Assembly (NCBI GenBank): GCA_964538405.1
Contig: CAZIET010000022.1
Coordinates: forward strand, 1-10,987
Length of the DNA stretch: 10,987 bases
DNA from: JAGVWT01 sp964538405
GTDB lineage: Archaea > Nanobdellota > Nanobdellia > Pacearchaeales > GW2011-AR1
Reading direction: 5' to 3'
The notes under the pieces were generated by a model, which saw only the letters and a program-made list of their open reading frames with translations, was not told the origin of the DNA and ran no database searches. Both the position numbers and the translations under genes were made by a program. Positions 5,901 through 10,863 of this stretch are shown here, one piece after another. The stretch's first letter is position 1, and each line of letters starts with the position of its first letter.

Positions 5901-6293
5901 ATGAAAAAAACAAATTTTAGAATAACAGAAACAAAAAAACATACTATTATCGTCGCTGGAAGGGATGCGGAAAGCAATGAAGAGTTGATCAAGCAAGTCA
6001 AAAAAGACGAGCTTGTTTTTCACACAAAAAATCCAGGAAGCCCGTTTGTAAATATAAAGGGTAAACCTAAAATTGGAGATATAAAATTTGCCGCAATGAT
6101 TTGCGCAAAATACAGCAGAGACTGGAAGCAGGACAAAAAAGATATAGAAGTTCACTATTTCACTGGAGAAGACATATTCAAAATGAAAAACATGAATATC
6201 GGAACATTTGGAGTAAAAAATCTTAAAAAAATAAAAGTGAAAAAACAAGACATAATTGAATTTGAAAAATCATTGGAGAAGAAAAATGCATAA
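5901..6293 (+). CDS. Stand-alone NFACT-R (DUF814) domain protein
   Basis: The 130-residue chain is almost only the NFACT-R domain found at the C-terminal end of RqcH/NEMF-type ribosome-quality-control proteins. Recognisable pieces in order are VAGRDAESNEEL (18-29, the GRN..ND.L element), DELVFHTKNPGSPFVNI (36-52, the W/V-F-H-...-G-S-h-V element), the helix AAMICAKYSR (64-73), and a basic beta tail with GTFGVKNLKKIKVKK (101-115) in place of the usual GAKPG. It lacks the N-terminal FbpA-like and coiled-coil parts of full-length NFACT proteins. It overlaps the next gene, an RNA-binding CRM protein, by 8 nt, so a joint RNA or ribosome-associated role is likely. A specific activity is not established for the isolated domain. 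Confidence 0.85.
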   Translation: MKKTNFRITETKKHTIIVAGRDAESNEELIKQVKKDELVFHTKNPGSPFVNIKGKPKIGDIKFAAMICAKYSRDWKQDKKDIEVHYFTGEDIFKMKNMNIGTFGVKNLKKIKVKKQDIIEFEKSLEKKNA

Positions 6294-6534
6294 ATTTGCG
6301 AATGTTCAACTTGGGAAAAATGGAATAACTGAGAATTTCATGGGAACACTGAAAAGTCATTTCAAGAATCATGAAAACGTGAAGATCTCTGTCCTTAAAA
6401 GCGGAACGAGAGATAAGCAGGAATTGAAAAAGATGTCTGATGAACTCCTTGATAAGTTAGGAAAAAACTACACTGCGAGAGTCATTGGATTCACAATAGT
6501 GATAAAGAAGTGGAGAAAGGAAGTTAGAAAATAG
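6286..6534 (+). CDS. CRM-domain RNA-binding protein (YhbY-like)
   Basis: An 82-residue protein consisting of a single CRM domain, the fold of bacterial YhbY, which binds pre-50S particles. VQLGKNGITENF (7-18) is the strand plus GxxG loop (G10-K-N-G13) and following helix. VKISVLKSG (32-40) is the second strand, KKMSDELLDKLG (48-59) the second helix, and ARVIGFTIVIKKW (64-76) the closing strands. The ATG at 6286 has GGAGA seven nt ahead of it and lies within the end of the NFACT-R gene. The longer reading from the TTG at 6256 adds residues with no domain match and was not chosen. It probably acts in large-subunit assembly or structured-RNA binding; the target is unknown. Confidence 0.87.
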   Translation: MHKFANVQLGKNGITENFMGTLKSHFKNHENVKISVLKSGTRDKQELKKMSDELLDKLGKNYTARVIGFTIVIKKWRKEVRK

Positions 6535-6545
6535 TATACAAATTC

Positions 6546-6555
6546 TTTTAAATAA
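6546..6555 (+). promoter_or_regulatory. TATA box for the 124-residue protein
   Basis: TTTTAAATAA lies 12 nt after the CRM stop codon, with TTTAAA centred 24.5 nt before the ATG at 6574. Confidence 0.6.
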
Positions 6556-6573
6556 AAAGAAGTTAAGTTTTCT

Positions 6574-6948
6574 ATGGATGAGAAAGATAGATTAATTTAC
6601 CAAGACTCTCGTATAAGAGTAGAGCTTGACCCTAAAGAAATGGATGGGTACATTCTAATAGTGGATTGGGATACTAGTCTTCCATATTCACACACGTATC
6701 CGCCGCCACACACGTATCCATTCCCAAGGGGAACACTGGAGGTTATTGCTAGATCTAACATAGAGGAAGCGAGAGATGCACTTAATCAAATGACTCAAGG
6801 ATTAAACCCTTGGATTAGTAGAGGATTGGATAGAGATACAGTAATAGCTGCTTTAACAAAAGCACACTATCAATATCAAATAAGATTGTCCAGACGAGCA
6901 GAAGATGTTATAAGGGAGCGGGAAAGTGGCAGACCAGATGTTGAATAA
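6574..6948 (+). CDS. Unrecognised 124-residue protein with an HTYPPP/HTYPFP repeat
   Basis: Not recognised. It is soluble with no cysteine and no signal peptide. An N-terminal strand pair (IRVELDP, GYILIVDWD, 14-33) is followed by a proline/histidine linker in which HTYPPP and HTYPFP (40-51) are a short tandem repeat, also visible in DNA as two copies of CACACGTATCC. A strand and helix come next (TLEVIARSNIEEARDALNQM, 54-73), then a charged helical C-terminus with many Arg. The strong TATA box in exact register upstream makes it a genuine independently transcribed gene. Neighbours on both sides are RNA and ribosome genes, but it shares no operon with them. Confidence 0.68.
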   Translation: MDEKDRLIYQDSRIRVELDPKEMDGYILIVDWDTSLPYSHTYPPPHTYPFPRGTLEVIARSNIEEARDALNQMTQGLNPWISRGLDRDTVIAALTKAHYQYQIRLSRRAEDVIRERESGRPDVE

Positions 6949-6982
6949 ATGTTTCTTTTAGACATAATAAACCAAGAATAGT

Positions 6983-6990
6983 TTTATAAA
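6983..6990 (+). promoter_or_regulatory. TATA box for the ribosomal-protein operon
   Basis: TTTATAAA. Unlike the other boxes it is about 124 nt from the first start codon. Applying the window's usual spacing (24.5 nt from the TATA centre) puts transcription start at about 7010-7012, the first paired bases of the structured leader. Confidence 0.6.
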
Positions 6991-7008
6991 CTAACTTTCT
7001 ACATTAAA

Positions 7009-7106
7009 ATTAGGTTAAGCAACTCCATGAGTTGTTCTAATTCCGTAGACTTGAATAAATTCAGTCTCATTCGCATAAAATCCGAATGAAGGAATGCCTA
7101 AACTAC
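7009..7106 (+). ncRNA. Structured multi-helix leader RNA upstream of eS19
   Basis: A roughly 90-nt element that folds by hand into nested helices. The outer stem TTAGGT/GCCTAA pairs 7010-7015 with 7096-7101. Hairpin 1 is GCAACTC/GAGTTGT (7019-7025, 7029-7035, loop CAT). The inner stem ATTCC/GGAAT pairs 7040-7044 with 7091-7095 and stacks next to the outer stem. Inside it sit hairpin 2, AGAC-TGAA/TTCA-GTCT (7047-7050 plus 7052-7055 with 7060-7067, tetraloop TAAA, bulged T7051), and hairpin 3, CATTCG/CGAATG (7068-7073, 7083-7088). Two G-U pairs favour the plus strand, and the TATA box at 6983-6990 starts transcription at its edge. It is either a regulatory leader of the operon or a separate small RNA; no known family was recognised. 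A 20-codon open frame (7027-7089) also crosses it. Confidence 0.5.
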
Positions 7107-7110
7107 GAAA

Positions 7111-7530
7111 ATGCCAGTTTATGATTTTGATCAGAAAGAATTCAACTTAAAACTAGCAGAAGCTTTGAAAAAAGTTCCTGAATTCAAAAAGCCTGAATGG
7201 GTTGATTTTGTAAAATCATCTCCAAGCAAAGCAAGACCAATTGACGATGCTGACTTCTGGCACAAAAGAGCTGCAAGCATTCTGAAGCAAATTTACAAGA
7301 ACAAAACTGTCGGGTTCAACAGACTAAGGACAAAATATGGAAGCAAAAAAAATCGTGGCATGAAACCTGAAAAATTCTTCAAATCAGGCGGAAAAATAAT
7401 AAGAACAATTTTACAGCAATCGGACAAGGCAGGATTCACAGAAGCATTCAAGCCACAGAAAGGGACAAGGCTGAAAGCAGGAAGAAGACTGACTGAAAAA
7501 GGAGCTAAATTCTTGGAGAGCATAAAATGA
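7111..7530 (+). CDS. rps19e: 30S ribosomal protein eS19
   Basis: A 139-residue small-subunit protein of the archaeal/eukaryotic ribosome. Family landmarks are PEWVDFVKSSPSKARPIDDADFW (28-50), the core WHKRAASILKQIY (50-62), VGFNRLRTKYGSKKNRGMKPEKF (67-89), GGKIIRTILQQSDKAGF (93-109) and the C-terminal GRRLTEKGAKFLES (124-137). Length is normal. It heads the operon eS19 - orphan - eL39 - orphan - eL31. Its ATG is preceded not by a TATA box in leaderless register but by the structured leader, and there is no clear Shine-Dalgarno sequence. Its TGA overlaps the next ATG by 4 nt. Confidence 0.96.
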   Translation: MPVYDFDQKEFNLKLAEALKKVPEFKKPEWVDFVKSSPSKARPIDDADFWHKRAASILKQIYKNKTVGFNRLRTKYGSKKNRGMKPEKFFKSGGKIIRTILQQSDKAGFTEAFKPQKGTRLKAGRRLTEKGAKFLESIK

Positions 7531-7865
7531 GCATAATATTAGACTATTTTTGGAGTAGATGGGAAAAAGTAAAAGAATCTTGGGCAGATTGGAATGCTAA
7601 GTATACTGAAATAAGATATCCTTATGGTCAAATCTTTGATGGACACGTTAGCTCAGCTCTTGAAGAAATGAAAGCAAAGAAAAATGGAGAGAGATATACC
7701 ATTCCTGGTGAAGATGTTAATGTCATTCTTAATCCTCTAGACCCTGGAGTTATAACAATTCAAGGAAAAGAAGGAAGAGTTAAGAGAATTCATAGCTTTT
7801 TAGAGAAAATCATAGAAAATGCAAAAGCAAGTCCAGCTAAAGTTCATGTAAACATAGAGGCATAA
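7527..7865 (+). CDS. Unrecognised 112-residue protein in the ribosomal operon
   Basis: Not recognised. It is translationally coupled to eS19 by an ATGA overlap and followed by eL39 after one base, so it is a true operon member. The N-terminus is Trp-rich and amphipathic (FWSRWEKVKESWADW, 8-22), then a helix (HVSSALEEMKAK, 40-51), strands (DVNVILNP, GVITIQG, 63-80) and a helix RVKRIHSFLEKIIENA (84-99). The last strand-helix resembles that of the 84-residue protein two genes downstream. Many archaea carry a PDCD5-like DNA-binding protein gene between eS19 and eL39; this protein is not similar to it. A ribosome-associated role is only guilt by association. Confidence 0.72.
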   Translation: MSIILDYFWSRWEKVKESWADWNAKYTEIRYPYGQIFDGHVSSALEEMKAKKNGERYTIPGEDVNVILNPLDPGVITIQGKEGRVKRIHSFLEKIIENAKASPAKVHVNIEA

Positions 7866-7866
7866 A

Positions 7867-8076
7867 ATGGGAATAAAAAATCAGCAGAAAAAGACGAAGC
7901 TTGCAATGTACGCAAGAAGAACAAAATGGGCTCCAATATGGGCTGTGATAAAGAAATTTGGGCCAGGAAGGGCAAAAAGAACCCATCCTTCCGTCATAAC
8001 AAGAGACAGGCATTCATGGAGAAGAACAAAATTACACATTAAACCAAGAAAACAGAGGAAATCTCATTTCGGATAA
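7867..8076 (+). CDS. rpl39e: 50S ribosomal protein eL39, extended form
   Basis: A small basic protein that lines the polypeptide exit tunnel of the large subunit. KTKLAMYARRTKWAPIWAVIKK (9-30), RAKRTHP (35-41) and HSWRRTKLHI (49-58) match the usual KKLRLAKA...PVWVIVKT...RTHPKRRHWRRNKL pattern. Archaeal eL39 is normally about 50 residues; this one is 69, with extra residues between THP and RHSW (SVITRD, 42-47) and an 11-residue basic tail (KPRKQRKSHFG). GAGG ends six nt ahead of the ATG, a possible Shine-Dalgarno element. Neighbours are the two orphan genes and eL31, a mostly conserved archaeal order. Confidence 0.93.
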   Translation: MGIKNQQKKTKLAMYARRTKWAPIWAVIKKFGPGRAKRTHPSVITRDRHSWRRTKLHIKPRKQRKSHFG

Positions 8077-8079
8077 AAA

Positions 8080-8334
8080 ATGAAAACTGAATATAATGTT
8101 GATCAGGCAATTTTAAGAAAGATTGATAGTGCTGTAGGCACTCTTCCTTATGATGATTTAAGCCGTGAAAGTGGTGAATTAAAATACATGAGACTTCTAA
8201 ATGAGTTGGGAGTAGTCGCTATTAGAGAAATTGGGGGATTTACATTGTGTGGCACTCAAGAATCAATACGAAGAGCGGCAAGTACTCTTGAAAAGATAGC
8301 AAAAATAAAATTAAAAGAAAATTCAAGAAAATAA
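8080..8334 (+). CDS. Unrecognised 84-residue protein between eL39 and eL31
   Basis: Not recognised. The spacing (3 nt after eL39, 1 nt before eL31) shows it is translated as part of the operon. A predicted N-terminal helix (DQAILRKIDSAVGTL) is followed by strands (VVAIREIGGFTLCG, 45-58) and a helix ESIRRAASTLEKIAKIKLK (61-79). Residues 53-73 align gaplessly with residues 75-95 of the 112-residue operon member, with eight identities including G58, R65, S68 and L-E-K-I 70-73. The two may be diverged copies of one small domain. In most archaea eL39 and eL31 genes are adjacent, so this is an insertion into a conserved pair. Confidence 0.68.
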   Translation: MKTEYNVDQAILRKIDSAVGTLPYDDLSRESGELKYMRLLNELGVVAIREIGGFTLCGTQESIRRAASTLEKIAKIKLKENSRK

Positions 8335-8335
8335 A

Positions 8336-8884
8336 ATGGCTGACAAAATGGAAAAGGAATATGTAATCCCATTGAGGGAAAAGGTAGACAGAGTACCAAG
8401 ATACAAAAGGGCAAAGAAAGCAATCAAAACAATAAAGGAATTCGTAGCCAGACATATGAAAGTTTACGACAAAGGCCTGAAGAAAGTAAGAATTGACAAA
8501 TACTTGAATGAGCAAATGTGGAGCAGAGGAATAAGAAACCCCCCTTTGAAAATAAAAGTCAAGGCAATAAAAGAAGGAGATATTGTAAGAGTTGAACTTG
8601 TAGATATGCCCATAAACTTGAAATTCAAAAAGTTAAAACTTGAAAGAAGAGAACAGAAAGCAAAGGAATCTGGCGAAGGAAAAAAGAAAGTTGAAAAGCA
8701 CGACCATGATCACGACCACAAGGAAGATGAAACTCCTGAAAAGAAAGAGGAAGCAAAAGAAAAGGAAAAGACTTCTGCACAAGAGACAATGAAGATGGAA
8801 AAGGATAGTGCAAAGAAAGCAAAGCACGAGACAAAGCAGTCAAAAGGACCAAAGCACCCTAGAAGAATGGCTTTACAGAAATAA
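8336..8884 (+). CDS. rpl31e: 50S ribosomal protein eL31 with a long charged C-terminal tail
   Basis: Residues 5-90 are a normal eL31, which sits near the tunnel exit of the large subunit: EYVIPLREKVDRVPRYKRAKKA, the helix IKTIKEFVARHMKV, LNEQMWSRGIRNPPLKIKVKA, and a last strand IVRVELV. Residues 91-182 are extra: a tail made mostly of Lys and Glu, predicted disordered, with a His/Asp cluster HDHDHDH (122-128) that could bind metal, ending in a basic KHPRRMALQK. The usual family length is 85-100 residues. The tail shares base composition with the domain and is in frame, so it appears to be a genuine extension. It ends the operon; the stop codon directly abuts that of the convergent Ogg2 gene, with no intergenic bases. 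Confidence 0.94.
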   Translation: MADKMEKEYVIPLREKVDRVPRYKRAKKAIKTIKEFVARHMKVYDKGLKKVRIDKYLNEQMWSRGIRNPPLKIKVKAIKEGDIVRVELVDMPINLKFKKLKLERREQKAKESGEGKKKVEKHDHDHDHKEDETPEKKEEAKEKEKTSAQETMKMEKDSAKKAKHETKQSKGPKHPRRMALQK

Positions 8885-9523
8885 TTACTTCAAGATTTTT
8901 CCTGTTTCTTCATACCACAAATAAAGGTCCAATTCACCCAGATTAGTATTGGTTGCTTTTGCGATTTTATGAAGAATATTTTCTATTTCAAGATATTTTT
9001 TTGGAGTCAGTGATTTTGATTTCGGTTGCTCCACCAAATTATGTTTTACCAACAAATCAACTATATGAAAATCAATTATCGCGACATTTTTATATCCAAT
9101 ATTTCTAAGAAAGTGGCTTGCTTCCTTCATTCCAATTCCTTTTACATTTTCAACAATCCATTCTCTTGCTTCCTTATCTGTATTAAATGACTGTAAGACT
9201 TCTTTTATATTTTTATGATGAATTCTTGCATCGCAAATGTATTTTGCCCTTGCATTTGGAAATCTATGTCCTAATTCTGTTAATTTTTTTGATAATTCTT
9301 CTTCTGATAAATAAATAAAACCATCCTGAACTACATTTTGTATCTTTATTCCACCATGAGCTGAGAAATTTGCTGTCAACAAACAAAAACATAATTCTTT
9401 GAATAATTCATTGTTTCCTTTTTTTCCTAAGTCTTCAAATTCTTTCATCCTCATGTCAATTACATTCTTTACTGGTTTCTTTTTCAAATCTTCAACGATT
9501 TTTACTACAGATTCAAAAGTCAT
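8885..9523 (-). CDS. ogg: Archaeal 8-oxoguanine DNA glycosylase/AP lyase (Ogg2)
   Basis: A 212-residue bifunctional glycosylase that excises 8-oxoguanine and nicks the abasic site. The Ogg2 signature segments are all present: FKELCFCLLTANFSAHGGIKIQ (41-62), GHRFPNARAKYI (85-96), the helix-hairpin-helix with catalytic Lys, VKGIGMKEASHFLRNIGY (127-144, K133), the general-base Asp in VAIIDFHI (D151), and the C-terminus ELDLYLWYEETGKILK. Ogg2 proteins use a C-terminal lysine in base recognition, and this one also ends in Lys. Length is normal. Its ATG overlaps the stop of nth (ATGA), forming a two-gene base-excision-repair unit transcribed from the promoter at 10153-10158. Confidence 0.95.
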   Translation of the reverse strand: MTFESVVKIVEDLKKKPVKNVIDMRMKEFEDLGKKGNNELFKELCFCLLTANFSAHGGIKIQNVVQDGFIYLSEEELSKKLTELGHRFPNARAKYICDARIHHKNIKEVLQSFNTDKEAREWIVENVKGIGMKEASHFLRNIGYKNVAIIDFHIVDLLVKHNLVEQPKSKSLTPKKYLEIENILHKIAKATNTNLGELDLYLWYEETGKILK

Positions 9524-10131
9524 TTTATTTTGTTAATTTCTTTTAGTAATTCGTCTTTTTTCTTTCTACTCATGTGGCTCTTTCCAAATCTTACCACGAT
9601 TGCATTAACTTTGCTCCAATTATTCTTTGAGAATAATTTCTTTAGATCCTCTTCTATCTTATGTGCATTCTTGTTTTTCGTCCAGCCAAGTTTCTGCGAC
9701 CATTGGGCAACGTGGGTGTCAACAGCCAAACCATGGTCTCCTATTTCTGAAACAAATACGTTTGCCGTTTTTCTTCCAACTCCCGGAAGTTTAATCAGTT
9801 CTTCAATTGTTAGCGGGACTTTATCATTATATTCTTCATGAATCATTTTTGCACATGCAATAACATTCTTTGATTTGTTTCTGTAAAAATTTACAGGTCT
9901 TATTATTTCCATAACTTCTTTTAATTTTGCATTTCCAAGACTTTTTGCAGTTGGATAAACTTTAAACAATCTTTCTGCTGTTGGTATCGTCACTTCATCC
10001 CTTGTTCTTGCAGACATTACGGTCGAAATAAGAATCTCAAAATTGTTTTTCCAATCTTCTGCAGCAAGCCTCATATCTGTAGAATTTTCTCTCATGAACT
10101 TAAGTTGTTTTAATGCCCTTTTTTCATACAT
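9520..10131 (-). CDS. nth: Endonuclease III-like DNA glycosylase without the Fe-S cluster
   Basis: An HhH-GPD glycosylase for oxidised pyrimidines. It has the helix-hairpin-helix LPGVGRKTANVFVSE with the catalytic Lys, and the Asp in GLAVDTHVAQW; counted from the upstream TTG these are K123 and D140, two less from the ATG used here. The N-terminal ISTVMSARTRDE matches the family's LLS.Q.TD helix. The usual C-terminal Cys-x6-Cys-x2-Cys-x5-Cys loop for a 4Fe-4S cluster is absent: after VVRFGKSHMSRKKKDELL the chain ends with no cysteine. ATG 10131 is chosen over TTG 10137 because the TATA centre is 24.5 nt from it. It is the first gene of the Nth-Ogg2 unit and divergent from AlkD. Confidence 0.92.
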   Translation of the reverse strand: MYEKRALKQLKFMRENSTDMRLAAEDWKNNFEILISTVMSARTRDEVTIPTAERLFKVYPTAKSLGNAKLKEVMEIIRPVNFYRNKSKNVIACAKMIHEEYNDKVPLTIEELIKLPGVGRKTANVFVSEIGDHGLAVDTHVAQWSQKLGWTKNKNAHKIEEDLKKLFSKNNWSKVNAIVVRFGKSHMSRKKKDELLKEINKIK

Positions 10132-10142
10132 TTTCAATAGAA

Positions 10143-10149
10143 TTTTAAA
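10143..10149 (+). promoter_or_regulatory. TATA box for the AlkD-family gene
   Basis: TTTTAAA, with TTTAAA centred 24.5 nt before the ATG at 10171. It lies between the nth start codon and the nth TATA box, so the two opposing promoters interleave in 39 bp. Confidence 0.6.
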
Positions 10150-10152
10150 GAG

Positions 10153-10158
10153 TTTAAA
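10153..10158 (-). promoter_or_regulatory. TATA box for nth-ogg
   Basis: The palindrome TTTAAA is centred 24.5 nt from the minus-strand ATG at 10131. This register decides the start codon of nth. Confidence 0.6.
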
Positions 10159-10170
10159 TGTTTTATTTCA

Positions 10171-10863
10171 ATGAGTTTACATAGATTAAAGAGTAAATTG
10201 AATAGCAAGGCAAATAAGAAAAAAGCTGACATACAGATGAGTTTCTTTAAAACCGAGAAAGGAAGTTACAGTCATGGAGATATATTCATAGGTATCACTG
10301 TTCCCGAACAGAGAAACATCGCAAAAAAATACATTGATTTACCGTTAAAAGATGTTCAAAAACTTCTGAAAAGCAAAATCCACGAACACAGGTTAGTTGG
10401 ATTAATCATACTTACCTCCAAATACAAGAAAGACAAAAAAGTACACGTTGAATTTTATCTGAAAAATACTTTAAATGTTAACAATTGGGATCTTGTTGAC
10501 ACAAGTGCTGCAAAAATACTTGGTGATTGGTTAATTGACAAAGATAGATCCATTCTTTACAAGCTTGCAAGATCAAACAATTTGTGGGAAAGGAGAATTT
10601 CAATAGTTTCTACATTTGCGTTCATACAGAAAAAAGATCTTGTTGATACCTTTAATATTTCAGAAATCTTAATGAAAGACAAGCATGATTTAATCCACAA
10701 AGCAGTCGGATGGATGTTAAGAGAAGCCGGAAAGAAAGACAAAGGGGAATTGGAAATATTCCTGAAAAAGCACTACAAAATGATGCCTAGAACCATGCTT
10801 AGATATGCAATCGAAAAATTTGACGATAAGAAAAGAAAAATGTATTTGAAAGGAGAAATATGA
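10171..10863 (+). CDS. AlkD-family DNA alkylation repair protein
   Basis: A 230-residue all-helical HEAT-like-repeat protein of the AlkD family, DNA glycosylases that remove bulky or cationic alkylated purines without flipping the base. Typical segments are FFKTEKGSYSHGD (25-37), GITVPEQRNIAKKY (41-54), IHEHRLVGLIIL (70-81), NVNNWDLVDTSAAKILG (102-118), NLWERRISIVSTFAFI (137-152), DLIHKAVGWMLREAGK (173-188) and MPRTMLRYAIEKF (205-217). W106, D110, R141 or R142, and W181 match the DNA-contacting and catalytic Trp, Asp, Arg and Trp of Bacillus AlkD. Length is normal. Its promoter interleaves with that of nth-ogg, so three excision-repair enzymes are gathered here. The stop overlaps the ATG of the next gene. 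Confidence 0.93.
   Translation: MSLHRLKSKLNSKANKKKADIQMSFFKTEKGSYSHGDIFIGITVPEQRNIAKKYIDLPLKDVQKLLKSKIHEHRLVGLIILTSKYKKDKKVHVEFYLKNTLNVNNWDLVDTSAAKILGDWLIDKDRSILYKLARSNNLWERRISIVSTFAFIQKKDLVDTFNISEILMKDKHDLIHKAVGWMLREAGKKDKGELEIFLKKHYKMMPRTMLRYAIEKFDDKKRKMYLKGEI

Noticed and set aside
6256..6285. Longer CRM protein starting at TTG 6256
   Set aside because: The extra residues are encoded entirely inside the NFACT-R gene, have no domain match, and the ATG at 6286 has a GGAGA element ahead of it.
7027..7089. 20-codon upstream open frame in the eS19 leader
   Set aside because: A frame of that length is expected often by chance. It starts inside hairpin 1, has no ribosome-binding site and gives no repeated-codon pattern typical of an attenuator. 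The RNA structure explains the region better, but a leader peptide is not excluded.
6949..7110. C/D or H/ACA guide RNA in the intergenic region
   Set aside because: No RUGAUGA/CUGA box pair and no ACA tail with a pseudouridylation pocket could be found; the hairpins have no internal loops.
7527..7865. PDCD5-like protein expected between eS19 and eL39
   Set aside because: The position is right for archaeal gene order but the sequence, Trp-rich at the N-terminus with a strand-rich middle, does not resemble the helical PDCD5 family.
10132..10137. TTG start for nth at 10137
   Set aside because: The TATA centre is exactly 24.5 nt from the ATG at 10131, as for other genes here, so the TTG would precede the transcript start.
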